A stretch of 64,000 nt of DNA from Pseudoxanthomonas daejeonensis (GCF_010093205.1 NZ_PDWN01000006.1:163295-227294), one strand, 5' to 3'; positions 46,876-56,074 are shown, counted from the stretch's first letter. The notes: generated by a model not told the origin, from the letters alone. Translations and numbers: made by a program.

Positions 46876-48186
46876 CTACGAGCGCGACGCGGTCTCCCGC
46901 CTCCGCTCCGCGCGACCCAGGGCGAAGCCGGTTCCCGCCCACGCCAACGCGACACCCGCGCCGATGAACATGGCCAGCGCCGGGTGCTCGCCGATCAGGT
47001 CCAGCAGCCGCTTGACCCAGGCACTGAGCGCGTCGCCGCCGCGGTACACCACCGTGTCGATGAAGTTCTTCGCCTTGTACTTCTGCTCGGCGGGCACGAC
47101 GGTGTAGAGCATCTCCCGGCCCGGCCGCACGAACGCGTACTCGCCGGCGCGGCGCGCGACCATCACCACCACGAACACGGCGAACACCGGCGCCAGGGCG
47201 AGCCACAGGAAGCCGAACGCCATCACCAGCGGCACGCCGACCAGCAGCACGCCCACGCCGAGCTTCTGCGCGAGGCGCCCGGTGACGAGCAGCTGGGTAA
47301 GGATCGCCAGCGCCTGCACCACCGTGTCGATCAGGCCGAAGACCTGGGTCTGCCGCTCGCGTTCGGGAAAGAGCTCGGCGACGAACCGCGCCTGTTCGAA
47401 GTACAGGAATGTCGTGACCGTTGCCAGCAGCACCACGAACAGGGCGATGCCGAGCAGGTAAGGCGAGCGGAGTACCGCGGTCGCGCCGGCGAAGGGATTT
47501 CCACCGAGCGGCTGGCGGCGCTGGATCGGGGTCTCCTCGCTGTCGAACGGGTGCAGGTCGCGCCAGCGGTGCATCCACAGCGCCATCGCCGAGCTGCCGG
47601 CGATGAACAGCGAGGACAGCACCAGCAAGCCGCCATGGCCCAGGGCACCCACCAGCACGGTCGCCAGCAGCGGTCCGAGCAGGCCACCGGCGCTGGCGCC
47701 CGCGGCGATCAGCGCGAACAGGCGCTTGGCCTCGGCGCTGGCGAACACGTCGGCCAGCACGCTCCAGGCCAGCGAGATCAGCAGCAGGTTGATCACCGAA
47801 ACCCAGATGTAGAACGCGCGCCCGGCCCAGACGTTGTCCGGCTGCAGGGCCAGGCTGGCGGCGAAGCCCAGCAGGCTGGCCACCACCAGGCCAAACACCC
47901 ACGGCACGATCCTGCGCCGCGCGACCTTCGATGCGATCCAGCCGTACAGCGGCAGCACCGCCAGGGTGACCACGAAGGTGCCGGTGAACAGCCATTGCAG
48001 GTTGTCCACGCCACCGGCCACGCCCATCGTCTCGCGCACCGGCCGCAGCATGAAGTAGCCGGTGAACAGCAGGAAGAACATGGCCAGGCCGGCGATGACC
48101 GCCGGCGCTTCGTGCGTGCGCAGGCCGAACACGCGCGAAAGCCAGTGCGCCGGACCCTTGGCAGGCGACGGCTGCGGTGCGCTCAT
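46876..48186 (-). CDS. NTP/NDP exchange-type MFS transporter
   Basis: 436 residues starting MSAPQPSPAKGPAHWLSRVF. Eleven or twelve membrane spans (AVIAGLAMFFLLFTGYFML, VINLLLISLAWSVLADVF, LLGIALFVVLLATVTTFLYF). The run YFMLRPVRETMGVAGGVDNLQWLFTG (about 44-69) and EQARFVAELFP are typical of the ATP/ADP-translocase-like superfamily in free-living proteobacteria, where the substrate is usually unknown. It starts 10 bases after the aldo/keto reductase stop on the same strand, so the two form an operon. Confidence 0.85.
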   Translation of the reverse strand: MSAPQPSPAKGPAHWLSRVFGLRTHEAPAVIAGLAMFFLLFTGYFMLRPVRETMGVAGGVDNLQWLFTGTFVVTLAVLPLYGWIASKVARRRIVPWVFGLVVASLLGFAASLALQPDNVWAGRAFYIWVSVINLLLISLAWSVLADVFASAEAKRLFALIAAGASAGGLLGPLLATVLVGALGHGGLLVLSSLFIAGSSAMALWMHRWRDLHPFDSEETPIQRRQPLGGNPFAGATAVLRSPYLLGIALFVVLLATVTTFLYFEQARFVAELFPERERQTQVFGLIDTVVQALAILTQLLVTGRLAQKLGVGVLLVGVPLVMAFGFLWLALAPVFAVFVVVMVARRAGEYAFVRPGREMLYTVVPAEQKYKAKNFIDTVVYRGGDALSAWVKRLLDLIGEHPALAMFIGAGVALAWAGTGFALGRAERRRETASRS

Positions 48187-48196
48187 CCGTCCTTCC

Positions 48197-49138
48197 TCAG
48201 GCCGCGAACTGCCGGACCAGTTCCTGCTGCTGCGCCTGGCTCAACATCGGACCGTGCCCGGCCTTGAGCTGGTCGAGCTGGCGTTCGGGCTTGCCAGTCG
48301 CCGGGATCACCACGGTCACTGCCGGATGGCTGATCGCGAACTTGAGGAACATCTGCGCCCAGGACGTGACACCGGCTTCCGCAGCCCACGCCGGCAGCGG
48401 CACGTCCTTGACCTTTGCGAACAGTTTTCCGTCGTCGAAGGCGCGATTGACGATCACCGCCACGCCCCTGTCCTGCGCGAGCGGCAGCACGGTCTGCGCT
48501 GCGCCGGTGGAGTTGACGGAGTAGTGAATCTGGATGAAGTCGAGCTTCTCGCCACGCAGGATGCGCTCGAGCTCCGGCAGGCCGGCATCGGTGTAGTGGG
48601 TCACGCCGACGTACTTCGTCCTGCCCTGCGCCTTGAGTTCGCGCGCATAGGCCAGCTGGGTCTGCCAGTCACGCAGGTTGTGGACCTGCAACAGCTCGAC
48701 CTTGTCCGTGCGCAGGCGACGCAGCGACTCGGCCCACTGCGCCTCGGCGGCTTCGCGGCTGTCGGCGGCGATCTTGGTGGCGATGAAAGCCTTTTCGCGC
48801 CAGCCGCCGCCGTGCAGCAGGCTGCCCACCACCGTGTCGGACGCGCCGTAGTTGGGCGAGGTGTCGATCAGGCGGCCACCGCCGTCGAAGAAGATCTTCA
48901 CCACCTGCTGCAGCTGCGCGTATTCGGGCGAATCCAGGGCCACGTCGTAGCTGCCCGAAGTACCGGCTCCGATCACCGGCAGGCGCTCGCCGCTGGAGGG
49001 GATGGGGCGGGTCAGCAACGTGCCGCCCGCGGCGGGCGCTGCAAAGAGCGGGCCCATACCTGCCGTGGCGCCGAGGCCGGCGACGATGGAGGTGGCGAGG
49101 GCGGAATCCAGGAAACGGCGGCGCGAAGGCGAGTGCAT
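48197..49138 (-). CDS. Aldo/keto reductase with Tat signal
   Basis: 313 residues from ATG at 49138 (MHSPSRRRFLDSALATSIVA). The N-terminus has a twin-arginine motif RRRFLD and a hydrophobic segment ending near FAAPAAGG, so the enzyme is probably exported folded to the periplasm, unusual for NAD(P)H enzymes. Aldo/keto reductase motifs: LIDTSPNYGASD (catalytic Asp and Tyr), FIATKIAADS (Lys), LLQVHNLRDW (His). The catalytic tetrad is complete. Upstream frame extension to 49456 overlaps the mntP riboswitch region and is rejected. Confidence 0.88.
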   Translation of the reverse strand: MHSPSRRRFLDSALATSIVAGLGATAGMGPLFAAPAAGGTLLTRPIPSSGERLPVIGAGTSGSYDVALDSPEYAQLQQVVKIFFDGGGRLIDTSPNYGASDTVVGSLLHGGGWREKAFIATKIAADSREAAEAQWAESLRRLRTDKVELLQVHNLRDWQTQLAYARELKAQGRTKYVGVTHYTDAGLPELERILRGEKLDFIQIHYSVNSTGAAQTVLPLAQDRGVAVIVNRAFDDGKLFAKVKDVPLPAWAAEAGVTSWAQMFLKFAISHPAVTVVIPATGKPERQLDQLKAGHGPMLSQAQQQELVRQFAA

Positions 49139-49288
49139 GGTCGTGACTCCGTGGACTGGCGGCGCGGAGCGGCCGGGTTCCGATCCTAACGCCCCCGTCC
49201 CGGCGCGCATGTGCACATCGGCACATGAACCCGCACACGCACATCCGCCTGGACCCTCTGTGGCGTGGCAGGGGCCCGGGGGACGGCG

Positions 49289-49297
49289 TGGTATCCT
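49289..49297 (+). promoter_or_regulatory. Extended -10 promoter element of mntP
   Basis: TGGTATCCT provides TGn plus the hexamer TATCCT at 49292-49297, ending eight bases before the riboswitch begins. No clear -35 is present in the G-rich sequence upstream. Inferred start near 49304. Confidence 0.4.
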
Positions 49298-49304
49298 GCG
49301 CATA

Positions 49305-49442
49305 CCCCTTGGGGAGTAGCCTGCTCCGCGCACTCCGCGCGCAGCGTCCACGTCAACATACTCGGCCCCGTGCGGCCGTGGCGTGGGCAACCCGCGGCCT
49401 GGAACCTCGATCCGGACGCCGCCGGGACTGGCGAGACCAACG
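49305..49442 (+). ncRNA. yybP-ykoY manganese riboswitch upstream of mntP
   Basis: All hallmark segments of the yybP-ykoY class are present in order: the 5' segment TTGGGGAGTAGCCTGCTCC near 49309, the conserved loop GTCAACATACTCGGCCC at about 49352-49368, a G-rich variable hairpin with GGGCAACCCGCGG, and the closing GGCGAGACCAACGGCC at 49430-49445. This class binds Mn2+ and often activates Mn exporters. The Mn efflux gene mntP starts 66 bases downstream, which confirms the functional match. The expression-platform sequence lies between about 49443 and 49508. Confidence 0.93.
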
Positions 49443-49508
49443 GCCTGTCGGTGCATCCGTGGTTGGACGCTGGCGGGTCATGTCCGCCCTTCCAGCCCGG
49501 TGCACCCG

Positions 49509-50081
49509 ATGAACCCGTTTTCGATACTCCTGATCGGCGTCGCGATGTCGACCGATGCCTTCGCCGCGGCGGTCGGCAAGGGCGCCGCGATGCAGCGGCC
49601 GCGTTTCCCCCAGGCCCTGCGCGCCGGCCTGATCTTCGGTGCGATCGAAGCGGTCACCCCGATCATCGGCTGGCTGCTGGGTCACGCCGCGGCGCGCTAC
49701 ATCACCGCGTGGGACCACTGGATCGCCTTCACCGTGCTCGGCCTGCTCGGCCTGCACATGATCTGGAACGGCTTCAAGCCCGACGCCGGCGACGGCGACG
49801 AACCGCCCCGCCACCACGGTTTCTGGAGCCTGGCCGCCACCGGCCTGGGGACCAGCATCGACGCGATGGCGGTGGGCGTGAGCCTAGCCTTCCTCGACGC
49901 GCCGATCATGCTCGTCGCGGCGGTGATCGGCCTGTGCACGCTGGTGATGGTCACCGCGGGGATCATGCTCGGCCGCGTCCTTGGCGCGCTGGCCGGCAAG
50001 CGCGCGGAGATCGTCGGTGGCGTAATCATGATCGTGATCGGTACGGCGATCCTGCACGAGCACCTGACCGGCGCGGCATAG
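49509..50081 (+). CDS. mntP: Manganese efflux pump MntP
   Basis: 190 residues starting [20 protein letters not shown]. Six membrane spans in two internal repeats; each repeat has the conserved Asp: Asp16 in [15 protein letters not shown] and the Asp in [17 protein letters not shown] (about residue 118). The family exports Mn2+ from the cytoplasm and protects against manganese excess. The 5' UTR carries a yybP-ykoY Mn riboswitch. The spacing from riboswitch to ATG (66 bases) leaves room for a regulated ribosome binding site. Confidence 0.95.
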   Translation: MNPFSILLIGVAMSTDAFAAAVGKGAAMQRPRFPQALRAGLIFGAIEAVTPIIGWLLGHAAARYITAWDHWIAFTVLGLLGLHMIWNGFKPDAGDGDEPPRHHGFWSLAATGLGTSIDAMAVGVSLAFLDAPIMLVAAVIGLCTLVMVTAGIMLGRVLGALAGKRAEIVGGVIMIVIGTAILHEHLTGAA

Positions 50082-50108
50082 GCGCCGCACCCGCCCGCGA
50101 CGGCGCAG

Positions 50109-50555
50109 TCAGCGCACCACCAGCACCGGCACCGCCGCTTTCGCCAGCACCGCCTGGGTCTGGCTGCCGAGCAAAACCCGGCCCAGGCCCCGTCGGCCAT
50201 GCGAGGCCATCACCACCAGCCCGACGTGGTGATCGGCAGCGGCCTTCACGATCGCCTCGGAGGGATAGCCATCGGGCACGTGCACGGTTTCGCAGGCGAC
50301 GCCGGCCGTCGTGGCCTGCGCCACCGCATCGGTGAGGATCCGCTGCGCCGAATGCGCGCAGCCTTCGCGATACTCCTGTTGCATGGCCGGGTCGGCCGAC
50401 AGCGCCAGCGCGTCGTCGAAGGCCGGCATCCAGGGCTCGGTCACGGTTACCACCACCACCGGCACGTGCAGCCTGGCGGCGAGCGCCAGGCCATGGCTGA
50501 GCCCCTTGGCAGCCAGTTCGGAACCATCGGTGGCGATCAGGATGCGGTCGTACAT
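50109..50555 (-). CDS. Universal stress protein
   Basis: 148 residues starting MYDRILIATDGSELAAKGLS. The UspA fold is clear: N-terminal strand with ATDGSE, then VVVVTVTEPW, and the C-terminal nucleotide loop ASHGRRGLGRVLLGSQTQAVL (about 126-146; SHG-x9-GS). ATP-binding type Usp. GAGGAG six bases upstream of ATG fixes the start. It converges on mntP with 27 bases between stops and is monocistronic. Confidence 0.92.
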   Translation of the reverse strand: MYDRILIATDGSELAAKGLSHGLALAARLHVPVVVVTVTEPWMPAFDDALALSADPAMQQEYREGCAHSAQRILTDAVAQATTAGVACETVHVPDGYPSEAIVKAAADHHVGLVVMASHGRRGLGRVLLGSQTQAVLAKAAVPVLVVR

Positions 50556-50733
50556 GGCGCACTCCTCGGACTGTCCATGCCCATTGCACACCCGCGCGCG
50601 CGCCGGGGCAATGCCAGGACCCGCCCTCGTGGAACAGGGCTGCCCGGCTCCCTTCGGCGGGTGGCGAAGAACAGCGGAGCGATCCAAGTCCTGCGGGAGC
50701 ACGAACCGGCGCGATGCCGGCCCGCGCGGCGTT

Positions 50734-52911
50734 TCAAAGCGGCTTGAGGTTGGCGAAGGCCAGCACCAGCCACTTGCTGCCGGCGTCGTCGAAGTTGACC
50801 TGCACGCGCGCATGCGCGCCACTGCCCTCGTAGTCGGTGACCACGCCGCGGCCGAAGCTGGCATGCGCCACGCCCTGGCCCAGCCTCAGGGATGGCGTCT
50901 CCAGCACCGGATGCGCCGCGCGCGGCGGCGCGGCCATCGGCCGGGCCACCTGCACGCGCGGACGAACCTCATTGAGTAGGTGGCCGGGAATCTCGCGCAG
51001 GAAGCGCGACGGCATGCCGTACATGTCCATGCCGTGGATGCGCCGGCTCTCGGCGTAGGTCAGCACCAGCTTCTGCCGTGCGCGGGTGATGCCGACGTAG
51101 GCCAGGCGCCGTTCTTCCTCGAGCCGGCCGCTCTCCTCCAGCGACTTGCTGCTGGGGAATACGCCCTCCTCCACGCCCACCAGGAACACCAGCGGGAATT
51201 CCAGTCCCTTGGCCGAGTGCAGGGTCATCAGCTGCACGCCGTCCTCGTCGGCCTGGGCCTGGCCTTCGCCGGCTTCAAGTGCCGCGTACGACAGGAAGGC
51301 GACCAGCTCGCTCATGCTTTCCTGGTCGTCTTCGAGTTCGGCGCGGGAGAAGCGCGACGCGACCGAGACCAGTTCGTCCAGGTTCTCCAGCCGCGACTCG
51401 GCATCGAGCTGGCCACGCGCCTCGCTGGACCAGTGTTCGCGCAGCGCGGAGCGGCCCAGCACATGGTCGACCCGGTCCTTCAGCGCCAGGTCGGCGGTCT
51501 CCGCGTCCAGCGCCTCGATCAGGCCCAGGAAGCCGGCCACCGCATTGCGTGCGCGTGCGGCCAGCGCATTCTCCGAAACCAGGGCGGTGGCGGCCTGCCA
51601 CAGCGAGACAGAAGCCTCGCGCGCACGGCGCCGCACCTCGTCCAGGGTGCGATCGCCGATCCCGCGCGCCGGCGTGTTGACCGTGCGCTCGAACGCGGCG
51701 TCATCGGCGCGGTTGGCGACCAGGCGCAGGTAGGCCAGCGTGTCCTTGACCTCCGCGCGCTCGAAGAAGCGCATGCCGCCGTACACCCGGTACGGCACCT
51801 GCTCGGCCAGCAGCACTTCCTCCAGCGCGCGTGATTGCGCGTTGCTGCGGTAGAGCACCGCCGCCTCGCGCCAGCTGCCACCGTCGCGCATCCACTGGCG
51901 GATGCGCTCGACCACGAACCGGGCCTCGTCCATCTCGTTGTAGGCCGCGTACACGTCCACCGGCTCGCCCTCGCCGCTGTCGGTCCACAGCTGCTTGCCG
52001 ATGCGGTCCGGGTTGTGCGAGATCACCGCGTTGGCGGCGTTGAGGATGTTGGCGCTGGAGCGGTAGTTCTGTTCCAGGCGGATCGTTTTCGCACCCGGGA
52101 AGTCGCGCAGGAACTGCTGCACGTTCTCGACCTTGGCCCCGCGCCAGCCGTAGATGGCCTGGTCGTCGTCGCCGACCACGAACACCCGGCCGCTGTCGCC
52201 GGCCAGCACGCGGATGAAGGCGTACTGGATCGCGTTGGTATCCTGGAACTCGTCGACCAGCAGGTCGCGGAAGCGCGCGCGGTAGTGGCCCAGCAGCGCC
52301 GGGTTGTCGCGCAGCAATTCATGCGCGCGCAGCAGCAGTTCGGCGAAGTCGACCAGGCCGGCGCGGTCGCAGCGCTCCTGGTACAGCGCATAAGCGCGGC
52401 GCAGCGCATCGGTCCACGGATCGTCACCGGGCTGGATGTGCTGCGGGCGGCGGCCCTCGTCCTTCTGTGCGTTGATCCACCACACGATCTGCCGCGGCGG
52501 GAAGCGGCCGTCGTCCAGTTCCAGCTGCTGGGCCACGCGCTTGACCAGGCGCAGCTGGTCGTCGCTGTCGAGCACCTGGAAGGATTCGGGCAGGCGCGCC
52601 TCGTTCCAGTGCAGGCGCAGCAGGCGGTGGGCGATGCCGTGGAAAGTGCCGATCCACATCCCGCGCGAGCCGTGGCGCAGCTGCAGGTCGGCGCGCGCGC
52701 GCATTTCGCCCGCCGCCTTGTTGGTGAAGGTGACCGCGAGGATCCCGTGCGCCGGAACGCCAAGGACCTCATTGAGCCAGGCGATGCGGTGGGTCAGGAC
52801 CCGGGTCTTGCCGGAACCGGCGCCGGCCAGGACCAGGTAGTGCCCCGGCGCGGCCGATACGGCCTCGCGCTGGGCGCCGTTGAGGCCATCGAGAAGGTGT
52901 GAGACATCCAT
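50734..52911 (-). CDS. uvrD: DNA helicase II (UvrD/Rep type)
   Basis: 725 residues (E. coli UvrD 720). Superfamily 1A helicase: motif Q GLNGAQREAVSA, Walker A LVLAGAGSGKTRVLTHR (29-36), motif Ia VTFTNKAAGEM, II LLVDEFQDTN, III VVGDDDQAIYGWRGA, IV IRLEQNYRSS, V VQLMTLHSAKGLEFPLVFLVG and VI YVGITRAR. The C-terminal Tudor-like tail with GVAHASFGRGVVTDYEGSG is the UvrD RNA-polymerase-interaction domain. It unwinds DNA 3'-5' in mismatch and nucleotide excision repair. Confidence 0.94.
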   Translation of the reverse strand: MDVSHLLDGLNGAQREAVSAAPGHYLVLAGAGSGKTRVLTHRIAWLNEVLGVPAHGILAVTFTNKAAGEMRARADLQLRHGSRGMWIGTFHGIAHRLLRLHWNEARLPESFQVLDSDDQLRLVKRVAQQLELDDGRFPPRQIVWWINAQKDEGRRPQHIQPGDDPWTDALRRAYALYQERCDRAGLVDFAELLLRAHELLRDNPALLGHYRARFRDLLVDEFQDTNAIQYAFIRVLAGDSGRVFVVGDDDQAIYGWRGAKVENVQQFLRDFPGAKTIRLEQNYRSSANILNAANAVISHNPDRIGKQLWTDSGEGEPVDVYAAYNEMDEARFVVERIRQWMRDGGSWREAAVLYRSNAQSRALEEVLLAEQVPYRVYGGMRFFERAEVKDTLAYLRLVANRADDAAFERTVNTPARGIGDRTLDEVRRRAREASVSLWQAATALVSENALAARARNAVAGFLGLIEALDAETADLALKDRVDHVLGRSALREHWSSEARGQLDAESRLENLDELVSVASRFSRAELEDDQESMSELVAFLSYAALEAGEGQAQADEDGVQLMTLHSAKGLEFPLVFLVGVEEGVFPSSKSLEESGRLEEERRLAYVGITRARQKLVLTYAESRRIHGMDMYGMPSRFLREIPGHLLNEVRPRVQVARPMAAPPRAAHPVLETPSLRLGQGVAHASFGRGVVTDYEGSGAHARVQVNFDDAGSKWLVLAFANLKPL

Positions 52912-52975
52912 GCCGCCATTCTACGCGGCGGCGACGCTCACACCTTGAGATCGGCGTGGCGCCGGGCCGTCACGT

Positions 52976-53653
52976 TCAGTGCGAAGCGTGGCCGGGCTTG
53001 CTGACATGGGTCATCAGCCGGTCGGTCCAGGCGATGCCAATGGCCGACAGGATGAAGACGCAATGGATGATGGTCTGCCAGAGCACGCCGTCGGGCGTCA
53101 TCTGCGTGCACTGGGTGCTGGTGATCGCCATCTCGGCCTTCATCAGCGCCAGCTGCTCGGGCGTGCAGAACGGCAGGCCCTTCAGCGAGCCGGCGGCGAT
53201 GAAGGTCTTGAGCAGGTGGATCGAGGAGATGCCGATGATCGCCATCGCCAGCTTCACCTTGAGCATCGACGCGTTCACGTGGCTGAGCCATTCCGGCTGG
53301 TCGGGGTGGCCCTCCAGGCGCAGGCGCGAGACGAAGGTCTCGTAGCCGCCGACGATCACCATCATCAGCAGGTTGGAAATCATCACCACGTCGATCAGGC
53401 CCAGCACGATCAGCATGATTTCCTGCTCGCCCAGCGCCGGGGCGCGGTGGATCAGGTGCCACAGCTCCTTGCCGAACAGGAACACGTACACGCACTGGGC
53501 CACGATCAGGCCCAGGTACAGCGGAAGCTGCAGCCAGCGCGAGGCGAAGGGTAACGGGCCGCCAGCAGGCTGCCAAGCACGGCGGCGTGGCCACGGGGCG
53601 GCGCTGGCGGTCTCCTGCAACGCAGCGATCCAGCACTGCGCCGCGCCCGCCAC
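52976..53653 (-). CDS. UPF0114 (YqhA-like) membrane protein
   Basis: 225 residues from a GTG at 53653. Four membrane segments (LQLPLYLGLIVAQCVYVFLF, EIMLIVLGLIDVVMISNLLMM, KLAMAIIGISSIHLLKTFI, IIHCVFILSAIGIAWTDRLM). The motif ASRWLQLPLYLGL and NLLMMVIVGGYETFVSRL match UPF0114. E. coli YqhA starts close to ASRW, so the N-terminal 35 residues here are doubtful, and the true start may be a TTG nearer the first helix. Function unknown. It precedes uvrD on the same strand. Confidence 0.75.
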   Translation of the reverse strand: MAGAAQCWIAALQETASAAPWPRRRAWQPAGGPLPFASRWLQLPLYLGLIVAQCVYVFLFGKELWHLIHRAPALGEQEIMLIVLGLIDVVMISNLLMMVIVGGYETFVSRLRLEGHPDQPEWLSHVNASMLKVKLAMAIIGISSIHLLKTFIAAGSLKGLPFCTPEQLALMKAEMAITSTQCTQMTPDGVLWQTIIHCVFILSAIGIAWTDRLMTHVSKPGHASH

Positions 53654-53709
53654 AGGTGCGGATCTACACTGCCAGGCGCTTCCCCCATCCAGCCCCCGGA
53701 GCCGCGAGC

Positions 53710-54396
53710 ATGATCGACCTCTACTACTGGCCCACGCCCAACGGCCACAAGATCACCCTGTTCCTGGAGGAATCGGGACTGCCCTACACCATCAAGCCGG
53801 TGAACATCGGCAAGGGCGACCAGTTCCAGCCGGACTTCCTCGCCTTCTCGCCCAACAACAAGATGCCGGCGATCATCGACCACGCGCCCAACGACCTGGG
53901 CGAGCCGGTCAGCGTGTTCGAGTCCGGCGCGATCCTGCTGTACCTGGCCAACAAGACCGGCCGCTTCTTCGGCGACGACGTCCGCCAGAAGGTCGAGGTC
54001 AACCAGTGGCTGATGTGGCAGATGGCCGGGTTGGGGCCGATGACCGGCCAGTACGGGCACTTCACCGTGTACGCGCCGGAAAAGATCGACTACGCGATCG
54101 ACCGCTACACGCGTGAAGTACAGCGCCTGCTCGGCGTGCTCGACAAGCGCCTGGCCGGTCGCGCGTTCATCGCCGGCGACGACTACACCATCGCCGACAT
54201 GGCGGCGTATCCATGGATCAATCCGTACACCAAGGCACCGCTGGACCTGGAGCCTTACCCCGAAGTGCGTCGCTGGCATGCCGCTATCGCCGCGCGCCCT
54301 GCCACCCAGCGCGCCTACGCGCTGACGGCACAGGTCAACCCGGACGCGGGCAAGCCGCTGACCGAAGAAGAGCGCAAGCAGCTGTTCGGCCGCTGA
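53710..54396 (+). CDS. Glutathione S-transferase / disulfide-bond oxidoreductase (YfcG-like)
   Basis: 228 residues starting MIDLYYWPTPNGHKITLFLE. Thioredoxin-fold N-terminal domain with SPNNKMPAIIDH (cis-Pro) and ESGAILLYLANKTGRF (GSH gamma-glutamyl binding Ser). The all-helical C-terminal domain contains YTIADMAAYPWINPY. This matches the nu-class YfcG/YghU group, which lacks a catalytic Cys in the N-terminal motif and uses glutathione disulfide. No Shine-Dalgarno is obvious. Convergent with the halogenase operon. Confidence 0.87.
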   Translation: MIDLYYWPTPNGHKITLFLEESGLPYTIKPVNIGKGDQFQPDFLAFSPNNKMPAIIDHAPNDLGEPVSVFESGAILLYLANKTGRFFGDDVRQKVEVNQWLMWQMAGLGPMTGQYGHFTVYAPEKIDYAIDRYTREVQRLLGVLDKRLAGRAFIAGDDYTIADMAAYPWINPYTKAPLDLEPYPEVRRWHAAIAARPATQRAYALTAQVNPDAGKPLTEEERKQLFGR

Positions 54397-54469
54397 GCGC
54401 GGTCACCCGGAGGGTTCGCCGCGTGGCCTGATGCGGCGAAGCGGTGGAAGCGTCGCCGGCAGGCCGGTG

Positions 54470-54501
54470 CCTGGGGCACCCGCAACGACGCGTGCCCCAG
54501 G
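54470..54501. repeat. Hairpin between convergent genes
   Basis: CCTGGGGCAC and GTGCCCCAGG form a perfect ten-pair inverted repeat with a 12-base loop. No T-rich tract follows on either strand, so it is not a classical terminator. Position between the GST gene and the convergent halogenase suggests mRNA 3' end protection or attenuation. Confidence 0.4.
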
Positions 54502-54535
54502 ACGCTTCACCACTCAAGGCGCGGCGTCCCGGCCC

Positions 54536-56074
54536 TCACCCCGCCTTGCGCACCGCCTCGGGTACCGGTGCCGGTGCGTAGCTGCGCATGTAATCCATGT
54601 GCGTGGGCATCTGCCGCACCGTGCCGAGCACGTTGTTGCGGATGTCACCGAGGAAGCGGACCAGGTCGGCCTGCGTCATCACGTCGGCGGTGGGGTGGTA
54701 GCGCCTGGGTTCGATGCCCTGCCCCAGCATGACCTGGACCCAGGAGTTCTCGCCGAACAGCTCGCCGGGCACGTGGAACACGTTGCCGGTCTCGCGGAAC
54801 AGCTCGATCCGGTGCCGCAGCGTGTCGGGGATCTTCATCTCCGCGATCTCCTGCCAGTACGGCGAATCGCGGCGGTCGCTGATGTGGTAGTGCATGACAA
54901 CGAAGTCGCGCACGTGCTGCAGTTCTTCGTTGAGCCGTGCGTTGTATTCGTCGATCGCCGGCTGGGTGATGGTGTGCGGGAACCCCTGCACCAGGCGCAC
55001 GATGCCGCGCTGGATCAGGTGGATCGTGGTCGATTCCAGCGGCTCGATGAAGCTGCCGGCCAGGCCCAGCGCCACCACGTTCTTCGCCCAGCACTGCTGG
55101 CGCTGGCCCGGCTGGAAGCGCACCGGCCACGGCTGCTTGATCACCTCGCCCTCGAGGCTGCCGAGGAATTCCTCGCGCGCCTCGTCGTCGCCCATGTGCC
55201 GGCTGGAATAGACGATGCCGTTGCCGACCCGGTGCTGCAGCGGGATCCGCCACTGCCAGCCGGACTTGCCGGCGATCGCGCGCGTGTACGGCACCGCGTC
55301 GCGCACCGCGGTGGTCTGGGTGGCCAGCGCGCTGTCGTTGAACAGCCAGTGCGACCAGTCGGTGAAGCCCACGCCCAGGGTCTTGCCGATCAGCAGGGCG
55401 CGGAAGCCGGTGCAGTCGATGAACAGGTCGCCCTCGATGACCTCGCCGCGCTCGAGCTTCAGCGACGTGATGCAGCCTTCCGCGTCGGTGGCCACGTCGA
55501 CGATCTTGCCCTCGATCCGCCTGCAGCCGTGCTGCTCGCTGAAGCCGCGCAGGTAGCGGGCATAGAGCGCGGCATCCATGTGGTAGGCGTAATTCACGTG
55601 GTAGCGCGGCAGGTGCGAGAAACGGTCCTGCAATGCGGCCTGGAGTTCGATGCAGTAGTCGCTGTAGTCGGTGGCCACGCCCTCGGCGCGCCCGCGCAGC
55701 CAGAAGTTCTGGAAGCCCGCCGACCAGTGGTCCTTGCCGCTGATGCCGAAGGAGTGGATGTAGCGGTGGCCGACGTCCTTCCAGTTTTCGAAGGAGATGC
55801 CGAGCTTGACCGTGCCCTGCACGGCGGCCATGTACTCCTGCTCCTTGATGTCGAGCAGGCGATGGAAGGTGACCAGGGTCGGGATCGTGGCCTCGCCGAC
55901 GCCGACGGTGCCGATCTCCTCCGATTCGACCAGTACGATGTCCACGGCCTTGCCCAGGGTCTTGGACAGCGCGGCGGCCGCCATCCAGCCGGCGGTGCCG
56001 CCGCCTGCGATGACCACGCGCTTGACCGGACGGGGGGTGATGGAGGAAGCAGGGTTTTGCATCGGGATACTCAT
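54536..56074 (-). CDS. Tryptophan halogenase-family flavoprotein
   Basis: 512 residues from ATG at 56074 (MSIPMQNPASSITPRPVKRV). The FAD loop is AGGGTAGWMAAAAL (23-36). A lysine occurs in TVKLGISFENW (Lys90), at the position of the catalytic Lys in RebH/PrnA. GWQWRIPLQHRVGNG has the WxWxIP motif, and the acidic partner occurs in FIEPLESTTIHLIQ. All signature residues suggest halogenase chemistry, but members paired with TonB receptors in Xanthomonas/Caulobacter are better regarded as putative modification enzymes of unknown substrate. It overlaps the cupin gene by four bases (ATGA). It has nothing to do with the pigment halogenase at 29142. Confidence 0.9.
   Translation of the reverse strand: MSIPMQNPASSITPRPVKRVVIAGGGTAGWMAAAALSKTLGKAVDIVLVESEEIGTVGVGEATIPTLVTFHRLLDIKEQEYMAAVQGTVKLGISFENWKDVGHRYIHSFGISGKDHWSAGFQNFWLRGRAEGVATDYSDYCIELQAALQDRFSHLPRYHVNYAYHMDAALYARYLRGFSEQHGCRRIEGKIVDVATDAEGCITSLKLERGEVIEGDLFIDCTGFRALLIGKTLGVGFTDWSHWLFNDSALATQTTAVRDAVPYTRAIAGKSGWQWRIPLQHRVGNGIVYSSRHMGDDEAREEFLGSLEGEVIKQPWPVRFQPGQRQQCWAKNVVALGLAGSFIEPLESTTIHLIQRGIVRLVQGFPHTITQPAIDEYNARLNEELQHVRDFVVMHYHISDRRDSPYWQEIAEMKIPDTLRHRIELFRETGNVFHVPGELFGENSWVQVMLGQGIEPRRYHPTADVMTQADLVRFLGDIRNNVLGTVRQMPTHMDYMRSYAPAPVPEAVRKAG

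Noticed and set aside
49265..50335. 356-codon frame crossing the riboswitch and mntP
   Set aside because: Arg/Pro-rich shadow; mntP in another frame is clearly the gene.
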